Positions 1 to 12,558 of a DNA stretch of 64,000 nt are shown one piece after another (position 1 is the stretch's first letter; every line of letters starts with the position of its first letter). Both the position numbers and the translations under genes were made by a program. This DNA is from Symsagittifera roscoffensis. Taxonomy: Eukaryota > Xenacoelomorpha > Acoela > Convolutidae. The stretch is taken from positions 6,725,954 to 6,789,953 of the forward strand of contig NC_087066.1 of the NCBI RefSeq assembly GCF_963678635.1. Reading direction: 5' to 3'. The notes beneath the pieces are model-generated. The model saw only the letters and a program-made list of their open reading frames with translations, was not told where the DNA came from and did no database searches.

Positions 1-1450
1 GTATTCGAAGCAAAGGGATGCTATCATCACATCTGCTCCTGTCAAGAATTTCGCGTCTCCTGTACAGATCAGGATATTGAGCGAGGTAAAAAGAAGATAG
101 AGATAGATGACATGAGACGAGATTACAATAAAGCGGAAGGGTACAAAATTGAAAAAATTGGATAGCGTGAGTGGTGGGAAACTTTAAAAACAACGGAAAA
201 AAACAAAACTCATGTCACAACCCATTTTCGGTACAAAAGACATCTTTCTACAGACTACCTTTTAGAAAATATAACTTGGGTTTTTTGGTTATTTCACTGC
301 GATTTAGTTTTTCCAGATAAACTGAAATCGGAAACTGAATATTTTTCTGCAATTCTCGAAAACCCTCAAGTTGGAAAAAATGATTTTGTAGAATACACAA
401 AAAACTATGCAATGGAGAATAAAAAGGTTAAAACTTCCTCAGAGAATGCTAATACCTATATTCAAGCTGGAAATTGGAACAAAAAAACTCTAATTTTCTT
501 TTTTATATGATACTCGATTTGCAGTGCCTGAAAATCCACCAATTTGATCAGTAATCTCCTCAAAAGGCTTCAATAACTTCACTGATTAACGCTACAAAAA
601 AAAGGAGATGAAAAAACTTTTCAGGGGTAATAGTCAAAACCATGAAGCTATTAGGTGACTCTTCTTAAAGTCATCAAATAATAGATCGAACTAGACACTG
701 AATTACCAACTAAATGAATGACGAGAATACTCAAAATTTTTTAATGAACACTACTCAGAAGACTAAATACATTTGAGAAAGACTTATACGAGGTGGAATT
801 GCTAAATCTTTACTTAAGCACTGAAAACCAACCCCTGTTGGACTCTCTATACTGCAGTATGCAAAACAGAGATTGTTGGAGCGTTAATAAAAAATCTTTG
901 ACAAAATCTGTGATGCATATACGTTTGAGAAAAAGGAAATGGTTACAGACTTACTCTATTTAGCTCTTCATAAAAATTGTACAATTTTGTTCAATCAGAA
1001 AAGAGAGCAATTTGGCAAGAACTGAGAAAAAAAGATTGCAGAGAATTTTTGAAGGCAGAAAATCTAACACCTTTCCTCGAGCTAGTTGCAGCACTGGTAA
1101 AAAAAAACACAATAAATGGAAACTTGGAATGTTTAAAGACAGGTTTAGGTGTACCAAGATGCTATATTTATGTTGCAAGACTTATTGCTTCTATGAAAAC
1201 ACGTCGAAACAAGTCAAAATCAGCAGAAAGGGATTAATCAATCGGATTCTAGAAGATTCTGGAGCCGGGCTTATGACAAAAAATTAGAAGAGTTCTGGAT
1301 GAAGCAGTAAATCTTACCTCTGCAAACAGAGGGGTCAGAACTGTAAAACATTTTGTTGCTACATATGAACAATCATAAAAGCTTAAAAAACAACAAAATC
1401 AAGATGATGGAAGTCAAACAAAACCATTGAAAGTGAAAAACAGGTTCTGA
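1..1450 (+). pseudogene. Family-B DNA polymerase relic, C-terminal half (DNA_pol_B_2 type)
   Basis: Reading the plus strand with frameshifts gives a run of segments I recognise from the protein-primed family-B polymerases of Polinton/Maverick-like elements in invertebrates. In order they are VFEAKGCYHHICSCQE at the window edge (frame 1), VKTMKLLGDSS near 633 (motif B region, usually K..LANSSYG), SILQYAKQRLLER near 850, EMVTDLLYLAL at 936-968 (motif C, where the family has D-T-D), CCKTYCFYENTSK near 1170, and ANRGVRTVKHFVATYEQS near 1325-1375. Many stops and shifts interrupt it, and the first aspartate of motif C is replaced by valine, so it is dead. The N-terminal half lies off the left edge. 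The order and spacing match the family, so I am confident of the family but not of the element type. Confidence 0.82.
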
Positions 1451-2639
1451 TCTTGTTGAATTTTGTATGAATTCGTAGTTATTTTGAGTTTTTTTTTCTT
1501 AAAAATTGCGCTAATCTTAATACACAATACAGTGATTTAAATACTCTCTGTAATTTATTTTTTTTCTCATAAAAACTGAATATATCTCGATGTTTCACCA
1601 GGTTTCAATTAGATAGAATAAAAGAAATTTAAAAACCTTATGAAACAAGTCAAAACCCAAATTACATCAGGGTTGTTTTTTGATGATTTTTTTTATCAGA
1701 AACCCAAATTTTTGGAAACATTTTTTTTCAAATCTCAATTTTCGTGCAATCACTATTACCACTGACTTACCATAAACTCAAAAAACAAGACAGCACCATT
1801 CTACTAGTATTACACTATTGATTTTTACCAATTAACGCGCGTCAAAAAATTTTCCAAAAAACTACAAATTGCTACGCAAAAACAAAAAAAATAACTTTTT
1901 TCATACCTTTCTCTTACCATTGCTCGAACCATGAAACCTTGTCAATTCTATTTTCTATCGTAATTCAAGGTGGACTTAATATCCAATTTTATTTTATTTC
2001 TTGGCTGACCGGAAATTCATGACGTATCTTAAAACAAGGGGTCAGCCAAGCACTCCCCTTGATCACCTTACTCATCTATTACATCTCGGACATTGCATTC
2101 TTAATTTTCAGCTCCTGCTGTGAACTTTAATTAATGTGGTTTAATTTTATGTAGAAGAAAATGAACCACAACAATTAAAGTACACGTCAGCGAAATAAAA
2201 TTCCGAACGGGAAGTCCCGGACAAAACTTAGCTTAAAATTTTGTAGGAAAATCTCCCAAAAAAATAAACCTAGGGTTTTAGTGCTTATTTGAGAAACATT
2301 GAGTCAGTTACGCTGAGCAAGTGGCGGTTCATCCAGAAAATTATGCGGGGAATCCTAAATCACTTATCACGTACGGCCAAATCTCGAAAGAGCTCAAGCT
2401 GCGAGTATTTAAATTATTGAGGATTAATGAAGATTTAGTGGTTTTCTCACTAACTGCATAACTTTCTGCTTTATCGTGTTCTGAACTGATTGTGGAAATA
2501 GTGTAAGGATTGATGTTTGCTCAGGTATCACGATAATTTTCGTTATCTATCATATCAAATTTCGCTTTTCTGCTATAATTAGCTTATGTGACATTGTTCA
2601 TAATTTTGTTAAGTTTTTTGTGTTGTACAAAATATAAAT
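1451..2639. other. AT-rich DNA without a recognised gene
   Basis: I see no coding signal here. An exact 11-bp inverted repeat (2000-2010 and 2040-2050, CTTGGCTGACC and its complement) encloses 29 bases and could form a hairpin. It may be the end of a decayed element, but no target duplication was seen. Confidence 0.5.
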
Positions 2640-3960
2640 CCGCATGTTTCGTTTATTCACTTTTTTCAGTCTCCAGAAGAGTTTTGGGACGGCCTGTGGT
2701 TGGTTCATCCTTGCAGATGGCTTGTTGTGTTAGCAGTCTTCAGAGCAAATTTGAGTTGGCGTGTGGCCGGTTCTCCAGAAAGTATCCAGAGCAGTTGGTT
2801 CGGCATGTGGCTGTTCCCCAGTGCAGTCTACAATCTCCGGGCAGTGGTGTCCGCGTATTGCTACTTCTCCAGTGCAAACTCCAGAGCAGTTGTTTCATCG
2901 TGTTATCAGCTTTGCAGAAATTTGAAAAACTCACCGCCAATTTGTCAAATTTTTCTCTCTGCCCTAAAACTTTTCATGTGATCAAGTTTCATTTTTATTT
3001 GATGGATTGTCACTTGTTTTTATCAAAGCATTTCTCATATTTCTTCAATTTGGGTGCATAAGTGTTTTATTTATTTCTGATTCTGAGTTTTTCATGTTAT
3101 TTGCAAATACCTCAAATAGGTGTTACTTCAGTTAATAATCGGGTTCGGTGGGTGTGAAAACGATTAATTGATTGATATAACTGATTGTATTCCAATAAGT
3201 GATGGGTTCATGGGTTCATCTTCAATTAAAACGAATCTATGTGGATTTGCAGATTGTCTTCTAGTTGTTTCGCAAGAAAGTTTTCCTTAATATATTCTCC
3301 TAAGTACTTTTGATATTGATAGATTTTTTAACTAAATTGACATTGATGATTTTGATTATATGATCCTTTATAATGAGGTGTAATCCATTCATGTGAGAGA
3401 TCTTAATTTGAAATGTACCTTCTAAATAATTTATTGATGTTTTCACGTTTTCCATTTGTGGTATAAGTTTCGTCATTTTCCGAGGTATATCAGTCGCTGC
3501 TTTGGTTTCATAATGAGAAATTTATTTGGGTTTGCTCATTTTGGAAGTTGACTTTGAAGGGAAAGTGTTGACTTTGAGGTTATTATTAACACCTATTTGT
3601 TTCTTTTTGATGTTTCAAACTGTAGTTTTCCATTTCTAGGTTTCCGTCGTATTTCCTCTTTGTAATTCGTATTGTTCGTTCAATTTTGTCGAATATTTTA
3701 TTATCTCATTTTTGATAGTTATTCTAACAACTGTGTTGGTTTTCTCCTCCTTATGTCGGTTGCTGAGTTTCTGCATGTAAGTTTTCTTTAATTTTACAAT
3801 TTTTTTGTCTTTTTGAATTAAGATCGATTTGTTGGTATTGGTACATCTGAAGCTTTGCTGATTGATTTTTTATCAGTTACACGGACGAAAACTCGTCGAT
3901 TGTACTTTCTTGAGTTGGTGATACTTTCGCGCCTACTTGTAATCCTCTCTAGCTGTAAAC
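2640..3960. repeat. Duplicated block, copy A
   Basis: This block and 4170-5707 share the same order of segments: the minisatellite described separately, a phrase like TGATGGAATGTCACTT (3000 and 4657), then GCATAAGTGTTTTA (3054 and 5178), AATAATCGGGTTSG (near 3134 and 5257) and further diverged text to about 3700. Copy B has about 500 extra bases after the minisatellite. The copies differ at many positions, so the duplication is old. The open frames at 2588-3061 arise from the repeat and are not considered genes. Confidence 0.75.
2660..2920. repeat. Degenerate ~50-bp minisatellite, array 1
   Basis: Successive units begin GTTCTCCAG or close variants, contain a CAGTCTACAATCTCC or TATCCAGAGCAGTTGG core, and end GGCGTGTGGCC or similar. 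Unit length is about 45-54 bases. It is clearly richer in G and C than its surroundings. The open reading frames on both strands here are by-products of the repeat. Confidence 0.7.
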
Positions 3961-4169
3961 TTGACTGAATTAACAAAAAAAATTAACTGTTCTTTTTAAT
4001 TAATTTGGTTTGACAATTTTGTTGAAGTCAAACTTGTTTTTATTTCTTGATCGTGAGCTTCCCCAATTTTGTTGAAAAATAATCATACTCTTGTTGCGAT
4101 CTTCACTTGGATGTTTCACTTTTTTGTAACTATCCTTTTCTGATTGGTTTTACTGCAGCATTGGAGGTA

Positions 4170-5707
4170 GCGTTAAGAGTTTGACTTGCCAATGGATGTA
4201 TCAGGTTGTCATTGCTCATCCCATAGTTGGACTGTTTTAATTGTCTCCACTGCAGTTGTGAGTCGGCGTGTGGCCAGTTCTTCTGGGTAATCTCCATAGC
4301 ACTTTGGGTCCGCGTATGTCCGGCTCTCCAGTACAGTATCCTACTGACGACGTGACGTTGGTTCTCCAGTGTAGACTACAGTATCCTAACAAGTTGGGTC
4401 GGCACGTGGCTGTTCTCCAGCGCATATTGCAGTATCCAGAGCAATTTTGGGTCAGTGTGAGATCGGTTCTCCAGTGCAGTCTACAGTTTCCGCGACAGTG
4501 GTGTCTGCGTTTTGCTAGTTCTCCAGTGCACTATCCAGAGCAGTTGGTCGTTGTGTTAGCAGCTCTCCTGAAAACTGTAAGACTCACCGCACCCCACAAA
4601 ATGTTCCAATTTTTCTAACTACCCAAAAACTTGTGCTCGAGTTTCATTTTTATTTTGATGGAATGTCACTTTTTATCTTTTTCCAACAACTTTCATTTTC
4701 ATGTTACAGTGTAACTTTTGTGATTGTGGTCTCATATTTTTCTAGTAATTTTTTTTTCATGTTGTAGCGCTACAAAATTTGTCTTACACAAACAGCAAAC
4801 CGTCTTTTCTGTTATCCTAAGTTTTTTTTTATGTTTCTGCAATCAAAGTTTGGTTATCTGATAGAAAAACGATATGGTCCGTTGTCTGACAATTTTTTTT
4901 GTGGCTCAACGTCATCATTTAGAAGTTGTTCAATATGCTTTTATAGCCAAGAGTATCTTGCGAACACGCTTCTGTGAACAATGGTTTGATTTGTTTCGCT
5001 GCTAGCTTGATTGTTTCACTTTGTTAACCTCTAAGTTCAGTACCTGTTTCAACTCTGTTTTTATTTCAACTGTGTTTTTTTTGAATTTTTTTGGTATCTT
5101 TTTCAGTCATATTTAACTAGTAGTACTAAAAATCAATTTTGTGTACTGCGCCATCAAGGGTTATTTCTCAGTTTGGATGCATAAGTGTTTTACTTAGTTC
5201 TGGTTCTGAAGTTTTGTATAGTTTTTGCAAATATTTCAAGCAGGTGTTACTTTATTGAATAATCGGGTTGGTTGGATGAGAAAACGCTTAATTGTTTTAT
5301 TATAGTTGATGGTTTTTCAATTATTAATGGGTTCATCGGTTCATTTTTCATAATAAATTCTCCTAAGTATTTTTGATATTGATAGGGTTGCTAAGTATGT
5401 TGAGCATTAATGATTTTGATTATTGAATTCATAATGAGGTGAAATCCATTCAACGCTTTTTTCTCAATTTTAATTAATTTATTGGTATTTTCACGCTTTC
5501 CTAGAAATCATTGGTATAACGTTTTGTCATTTTCCGAGGTAAATTAGTCGTCTGGGATTGTAATTGAGATCAACATTTATGTTCCTTTTGATATTTTTAA
5601 CTGTGAATTTGTTTTTCTGTATTTGTGTGGTATTTGTTCTTTGTAATTTGTATTGTCACTAAAATTCGGTCTGATGTTTTATCATGTCAATTTTTAAGAT
5701 ATTCTAA
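4170..5707. repeat. Duplicated block, copy B (ends at an assembly gap)
   Basis: Second copy of the block at 2640-3960, in the same orientation. It runs into the N gap at 5708, so its right boundary is unknown. A segment of about 500 bases (roughly 4690-5160) is absent from copy A. Confidence 0.72.
4255..4590. repeat. Degenerate ~50-bp minisatellite, array 2
   Basis: At least four units each start GTTCTCCAG and carry TACAGTATCC..CA followed by GTTGGGTCGG, with unit lengths of about 47-54 bases. The same consensus is seen in array 1 at 2660-2920, so both derive from one ancestral array inside the duplicated block. Confidence 0.72.
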
Positions 5708-5907
5708 NNNNNNNNNNNNNNNNNNNNNNNNNNNNNNNNNNNNNNNNNNNNNNNNNNNNNNNNNNNNNNNNNNNNNNNNNNNNNNNNNNNNNNNNNNNNN
5801 NNNNNNNNNNNNNNNNNNNNNNNNNNNNNNNNNNNNNNNNNNNNNNNNNNNNNNNNNNNNNNNNNNNNNNNNNNNNNNNNNNNNNNNNNNNNNNNNNNNN
5901 NNNNNNN
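5708..5907. other. Assembly gap, 200 N
   Basis: A run of exactly 200 N, which is a conventional placeholder. It falls at the end of duplicated block B, where assembly would be difficult, so the true length is unknown. Confidence 0.98.
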
Positions 5908-8900
5908 CCTATTTATAATTCCTTGGCTCAGGTTGAACTTTTTCGGATACTTCTTTTAAACTTAAAGTAATCGGAAGATTTTTTGAAACAATTTTTTGTT
6001 AGTTTTTGAAAACTTAAACCAATTCGATCTGAAAATCTGCGATACCCAATTATCTTTAGGTTTGGTGCGTTTTTCGACAGGTTTAGTTTTTTTTTTCGTC
6101 GAAACATGTGACCGAAAAATTAAGCTTGCGTCGATTTTTTTAAGAGATGTCAGCATCTTCGCCGCATTTTTACAATAATATTTTAGCTCTGAAGGTTTTC
6201 AATGGGTTTAGGTAGTTCGGGATAATAAAAGCACCAGAAATTTTTTTAGCTTGTAGCCACGAATAACCCAGCTCAATTCATAATCTGAAAGGAGTGAAAC
6301 GATCGAAAATATTTCTCAAAAATTTAAGCAATATTAAAATTTTCTCACGTGTGTGGAGAAAAGACTTTGCAAAAAATAATCTTGTTTTGCGAAATTTACA
6401 TGGATTTTTACCATAGTCACAACAATTAGCTTTTCGCCTGAAATGACCACAATTGTTTTTTTTAATTGCATGATTAAGTTGGGTTAAGTTTTTCAGTAGT
6501 TGACTTAAATGACTTTATTTCAGTTTTTATTTTGCTTTTCTATTTCTTTTCCTGTGTTAAAAATTTTTCAGATCTTCGTTATCTTTGGTAATTTAAGTTT
6601 TTTAATCAAGTGTACTACGTTTTATCCTATAGGCGCTTTGGAGGCCTAATGGAATACACTGAATGGCCTAATTAATCTAATGGAATACACTGAAAGCCTA
6701 ACATGATTTAATCTCCTGTTCGCAACACAGGTCAAGCATATTTGCTCAGCTAGTAGGTCATATGATTGTTCTGTCATTCTAGGAAAGTGAGGAACATATT
6801 TTCTTGACGTGGCTTATATGTTCAGGTCAAAATAGGAAATAAATAAAGAGGTCGGATCAAACTTTGAATCAACGCGTTCCACTACGCACTATCATTTATG
6901 GGCTTTGAGACAAAGAAAACATTTTAAAAGAGTTTTTCTATGGTGCTTAAAGCGTTAAACAAATATTCCACACAGACATATGACATCTGCAAAAACTAAC
7001 AGTTGTCCAGCCAGTAGTGGGTTTTTACACTTGAAGAATCAAAATTTACGAGAGAGCCAAGAACTAGCAAATTTCTAAAAAGCTACTAACATTGATGGTA
7101 TCTATAACTTAATATTCTGCCATTCCATAAATTGGTGGTTAAATTCAGCAAAAAAAATAACCAACTTCAAATTCCGCCAGCTTGCGAAAAACCACAATTT
7201 CAAATTAGCTAAAAAAATATATTCAACCTCACTGGGTGCAAAAAAAATTTTGCAAAATCTTTTTTTTTGAAGTTATCAAATTTTTGAAATTACTAACTAA
7301 AATACTACTTCATTGACGTCTGTTTACCTTACATGTATCGAATATACCAATTGTTGATTTAAACCAATAAGTTATTATCTATCTTGTTAGACAACCACTG
7401 AATAGAGTTATTTAAAAGTAAAGCGAGGTGAAAGCATTGTTTTGGATAGAAAATTAGCTAAAAAGAGAGCGATAGTTTAAAAAAAGAAGCTGATAAGATC
7501 TAAAAATCTATATAACGGTTTTGTTGGGCAACTTTTTCTTCAATCTAGACAACGGCGTCTTTTTCAAATTCTGGAGGAGCTCAAAAAAGGAAAAAAAAAT
7601 AATAAGCTTTTTTTAAATTGTCAGGTAAAACCACAAGCTGATTGCCAACTACCCGAACGGCAAATATTGAATTAAAAACAATTTCTAAAAAAAAGATATA
7701 AAACAAAATCTGCGAATTTGATTTGACATCAAATCAGTTTAATTCGATCGAATAGTTACGCTAAATTGACTGATTTATGTTTAATCTAGACATAGATCAA
7801 TATACACTTCTTCGCTCAAAATAACAATTCCTGAAGTTTTATTTACTCAATTTGCTCGATTTGTTTTGTGATCGAAATTGTTTCATATTTTTCTATACAA
7901 CTCGAGATAATTTCGATTGTGCTCAATTTTTAACTGCGTTCGAGCTAACAGAAATGAGGCATGTTTTAAGCGTAAAAGAGATTTTTTGGACTGTTCTTCA
8001 GATATATGTTGAACGTGATCAGTGTGACCGTGCTACAGTTATGTTTACACGTACTGGAGGTAGATTTTGATGGTACTCGATGATGGTATGTTTCGACGGT
8101 GCTCAAATTGTGTTTCAAGTCTGTGCTCAACCCACACTGTTGTATCGGCTTAGCTTTTTCAATTTTTTTCAGACTGACATTGCGCTCGATTTTGCGATCA
8201 TTTGTTTAATATCAATCTACGACAATTCAGGCCGTTTTCAAAGCATTGTAATTTCGTGACTTTCAAATTTTGTTCATTTGGTCATTAACACTTATATTTG
8301 GTTACGAACACAATCCCACAATTTTCAGAAGTTAAATTATTTGAAAAATCGAACTGTTTGGTTTATGGAAAAAAATTAGTCTTACACTTTCTACATATAA
8401 AAAATCGCTAATCATAGACCTTTTATGTAGTTTATCAATTTGCATATCTATACACTTGCATGAAAAGTGTATGATTAGCAGTTTTTATATGAAAATTGTA
8501 TGGCTAGTGTTTTGAACATTACGGGTAACCGTTCAACTGGTTCTTGATAGGGGTAGAAGTTCGTTACTGGGTACTTGTGATTTTTGCAAACTTTTCGAAC
8601 ATTGTTCCGTTTGAAAAAGTAAAGTGTTAGCATCTAGTTCGTCTATTTATAAATTGTCGACGGGGTTGCCTTAGCGCGTATTTTTCTTGTAATTTAAGAA
8701 TTTTTCACTAATTTTTGATTAACTGCATCAAAAGATGAGCTGCTTAAAATTTGTTTAAGCCACTGCAGAGAAAATTGAACAGTTTGCGTTGACGTGAGAT
8801 TTTCCTTCGTGTAAACTTTTACATCAAGAAAATTGTTTAAAAAATTAACTGTAAAGTTTTGAGGTAGAAGTTTAGGGCCAATATTCTAGAATGTGCCAAT

Positions 8901-10925
8901 AAAGGATTTTTTTTGTTGCACGGATATTCAAAAGACCCTTTGTGTTGATTGTTAAGGCGTTAAACCCTTGTGGTCTTGAAATGCAAACTTTGCACGAGTC
9001 TTGCTGAACCTCGCACAAAAAAAAATACATTTACCTTGCTTATTTCTTTCGAATTTTTTGCACGATTTGAAATGCCAATGCAAACGTGAAACTGTACAAA
9101 TCATGTTGACCGGCATTAAATCCATTTTTGGACGCCATTATGAAGAAAAGAAATGCCGAGAGTCTTGTATCATGACAAATTCTTGCACTGTTCTTTCAAA
9201 ATTCTCACATGAAGTTTGCATTGGGTCCGGTGAATTCAAAACTTCCTGAAAACATTGAGTTATTTTATAACATATGATTTTTGAAACGCATGAAAATGTT
9301 TTGAAGAGTGGTCTGGTCGAGCTTTGTTGTACAGTAAAAATTCAAAATCAAAGGTTTCTTTCCAAAAAACTAGCTTTTGTAGGGCGGTGATGATTGGCAA
9401 AAAAAGAATTGTATTTTTTCAAACACGGTCACACACAAACAAAAAAAAAAGTTTTTTTTTGAGTAACTTTGATATTGCTATCATGATTTTGCTTCATATT
9501 TCTATCAAGTCTTTCTTTTCTAGGTTGTTAAGCAGATTTTGAATGCTCAGTTTAGTTAGAAATATCTTAACTGATTATATATCAACGATTGCTTTTTATT
9601 AAAGATTTTATCAAGATTTCATCTCATTATCAGTTAAATCTGAGTATAGAACTATCAATAACTTGATGTAGCCATTGTGTATTGCCATTAGTTTCTAAAA
9701 ACGCTATCGAGAAGATCAATTATACTTCGTTACAGTTCTTACAAAAATGTTTCTGAAAATCGATAATAATGGGTTTCATTTTCGTTTTTTTTCTTGAAGA
9801 TGAATCCAAAATCCCGACAAAAGAGCTGTAACTGATTTTCAATCCTTAATGTCACTGAAAAAAGCTTAATCAAAAAGTGTCGGCCACTGAGCTTTACGTT
9901 GGCATATAACCAATTGGAATTCATTCACACTATTCTCGGCGTTCATTTATTATTCTGGCAGACATTCAGTTAAAAAGTTTCAAGATGTGTTTCTCAAGAC
10001 AAGCAATGTTGCTGCAAATTTTAACTGGTACCTACAAGTGCAGATATTTTAATTGTAATAATCATGCGATAAAATAAGCTTAACTGCGCAAAAAACTAGC
10101 TTGAATGAAAAAAACTCGCAAAAAGTCAATATCATTGCTCATAGTAGCAATTTACACTTCATTAATTAAAATCATTTTTCTAACTTTTTTCAATAAATCA
10201 TTTTATTAATTAAGTTATGTATCTATTGAAGTTTTATGAACGATCATACTAAAACCTTATTATAATTAACTACCAGTTGTTGCTTTTGGTCGATGCACAT
10301 CTATTTCAATTTTTTTTGGTTTCTCCTCTACAATTCTTAAGTTGAAAGAGAAAAAGATAACGCATTTAATTTCTTATTTTGAAAAGCTGAGAGTTGGTAA
10401 ACTGAACAAAAACACAAGAACTGATATCAGGCAAACATATAAGGAGAATGACATACTAATAAAGGCCAAAATTTATAATGAAAAGCTTCAATTCCAGCTT
10501 TAAATTTTCCATGAGATCAATGAAAAACACCCAATGTTAAACTATTAGGCAAAAAATTTATCGCTGGCTTAATTCTTCGCTTCTTCCAACCAACTTTTTT
10601 CAAGATATGTATAATTTACATTTTTTTTTCAAATCAAGGTTAATAATTGATTTTTGTTTGACCATAAACAAAATGTTTTTCTAAATAGTTTTGTCTCTTT
10701 TTGTAATTCTAACTCAATTTGGTCGTAATTCCAACTTTTTAACAAAAATACCCAATTAAACAAATACCAAAACATGACACTCAATCTCTTATTTTTTTTC
10801 AAAAACCTACTCTTTTTTTCCAGTTAAATTATTCAGATGAGACATCATTCAACTAACACGGAAAACTTCTACTTCTGTTTACGGTAAAAGTTGACTTCAT
10901 TTGATCCAAAATGCGGAAAAATTCC
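5908..10925. other. AT-rich DNA without recognised genes
   Basis: Five kilobases of low-complexity DNA with short open frames only. A short direct duplication of TAATGGAATACACTGAA lies near 6646-6700. ORFs of 60-82 codons (for example 9001-9249) have compositions expected by chance and match no family I know. Confidence 0.5.
8394..8491. repeat. Inverted repeat (hairpin-forming)
   Basis: The left arm 8394-8416 (CATATAAAAA..GCTAATCATA) is complementary to the right arm 8470-8491 (TATGATTAGC..TTTTTATATG) with a one-base indel and few mismatches. The arms enclose about 53 bases. It could be a remnant MITE or a cruciform; no flanking target duplication was identified. Confidence 0.5.
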
Positions 10926-11473
10926 TCACATGCTGTTTCTCAGAAGTTTTGCAAGAAACAAAACTTGATTTTTAATTGAACAAAACATGAGATAAATTTT
11001 TTTACACGATGCGAAAATTGTTTTGAAATTTTTGACAAGAATGGAAAAACTTTTTCGAAAATTTTTGCAAGCTGCAAAAGTCTTCCGAATTTCTCTACAA
11101 AGGTGCAAAAGCTTTTAGGATTTTTTTGGTATGATACAAGTTTTTTTGTGGATTTGTCAAAAAAAACGTGCAAAAACTTAGCTAATTCTTTCATATAAAA
11201 ACCCAAAAAATGCAAATAATTTTGTAAGAAATTGTTAAATCACTGCTTCAATTTTCCAATATACTTTAGTGTTGTTGATGTTTTTAATCATTATACACGC
11301 AAAAATTGTTTTTTTTAAACAATTTAAAATGATCAAATGATCAAATTTGAAACAAAAATTTTGTAAATTGAAAAAATTAACACTGCAGCACGAACTTGTT
11401 TCAGTTTTTTTAATTGAGATAAAGATAAAACAAAAATTTTTTTAAATTGCGAAATAAACAAGTGTGCTAAAAA
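10926..11473. repeat. Diverged satellite-like monomer
   Basis: This stretch carries the phrase GACAAGAATGGAAAAACTTT followed by GCAAGCTGCAAAAGTCTT, which recurs near 11595, 12680 and 13030. It also carries TGTTTTTAATCATTATACACGCAAAAATTG (in parts), which recurs near 13300. The open frames here, such as 10940-11215 on the minus strand, are products of the repeat. Confidence 0.6.
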
Positions 11474-12558
11474 TTTTGAGAAAAAATTTGCAAAAAGCAA
11501 AGAATATAATATTTTTTACTATCTGAAATGTTTTTAAATTTTAAAAAAAATATAAGATATATATTTTTTAGTCGACGAGTAAAATTTTTTTGAAACTTTT
11601 GTCAAGAATGGAAAAACTTTTTCAAAATTTTTTGCAAGCTGCAAAAGTCTTTTGAATTTCTTAACAAGTGTGCAAAACGTTTTCAAATTTTTTTTGGTAT
11701 GGTACAACTTTTTTTTGTGGCTTTTTCAAAAAAAAACGAGCAAAAACTTTGCTAATTTTTTCAAATGAAAATGCAAAAAATGCTAAATGTTTTTGTAGGA
11801 ATTTGTTGAGTCATTGCTTTAATTTTCCATTATGTAAAAAGCAGAGAATATAATATTTTTTACTACCTGAAATCTTTTTAAGTTTTTCAAAAAGTATTAG
11901 ATACATATTTTTCAAGTCAATGCGAAAATTGTCTTAAAAAATTTGTGAACAAAAGTTTGTGTGCTAAAAATTTAGTGAACAGATTTGCAAGAAGCAAAGA
12001 AAATACTATTTTTTATTATCTGAATTGTTTAAAAGTTTTCGAAAAAACTTTCAAGTTTTTCAAAAAAGGGTTCAATCTTTTTTACAAAATGTCAAAATTG
12101 TTATAATTTGTTGATCTCTTTTGCAAAAACTTTCGTGAACTTTCTTCAAAAATAAAGAACTCGGAAATAGCAAAAATGTTTTGACTTTTACCCCGCGCTT
12201 AAAGTTTATTATAACCAGTTTTTCTATGAAAAATTTTACTCTTTGAACTATATCTTTGATTTGTAAAATATTGAAATTACAAAGCACAAAACCACAACCT
12301 TATTATCTATAAATCAAAAAGCTGTCGAGCAGCTGAGTTGTCAAAGTTTTGCAAATTCTCAATGGAGCGCAAAGCTGATCTTGGCTCCATCGCCGGAGGT
12401 TAACTTTGTGGATCGCTCACTGGAATCCTTGGCTTAGAAAAATCCCTCAGCATCTTCTATTGTGACTGCGTTCTCGTCAGAACTTTTTTCCCAGGGAAAA
12501 AGAAATCGTTCATAGTTTGAGCCACAAACCTGGACTCTGGAAACACGGGGTAGTCCAA
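11474..12558. repeat. Tandem duplication, unit 1 (1085 bp)
   Basis: This unit is repeated almost without change immediately downstream. Two identical predicted peptides (11668-11853 and 12753-12938) give an offset of 1085 bases. Two others (12072-12287 and 13616-13831) give an offset of 1544. Unit 1 therefore lacks 459 bases present in unit 2. The high identity implies a recent duplication or an assembly duplication of two haplotypes. Confidence 0.85.
12307..12558 (-). pseudogene. Family X coding relic, duplicated C-terminal part
   Basis: This is the copy inside unit 1 of the relic described at 13851-14280, cut at the duplication breakpoint. On the minus strand it reads LDYPVFPESRFVAQTMND near its start and ends NFDNSAARQLFDL before a stop. 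It is nearly identical to the other copy, includes the same in-frame stops, and has no independent evidence of function. Confidence 0.5.

Noticed and set aside
2588-3061. 157-codon plus-strand ORF
   Set aside because: It spans the minisatellite; the homologous array at 4255-4590 does not keep the same frame or peptide.
10940-11215. 91-codon minus-strand ORF rich in Lys and Phe
   Set aside because: It lies in satellite-like repeats and its residues follow from the repeated AAAACTTTTTGCAAG-type words.
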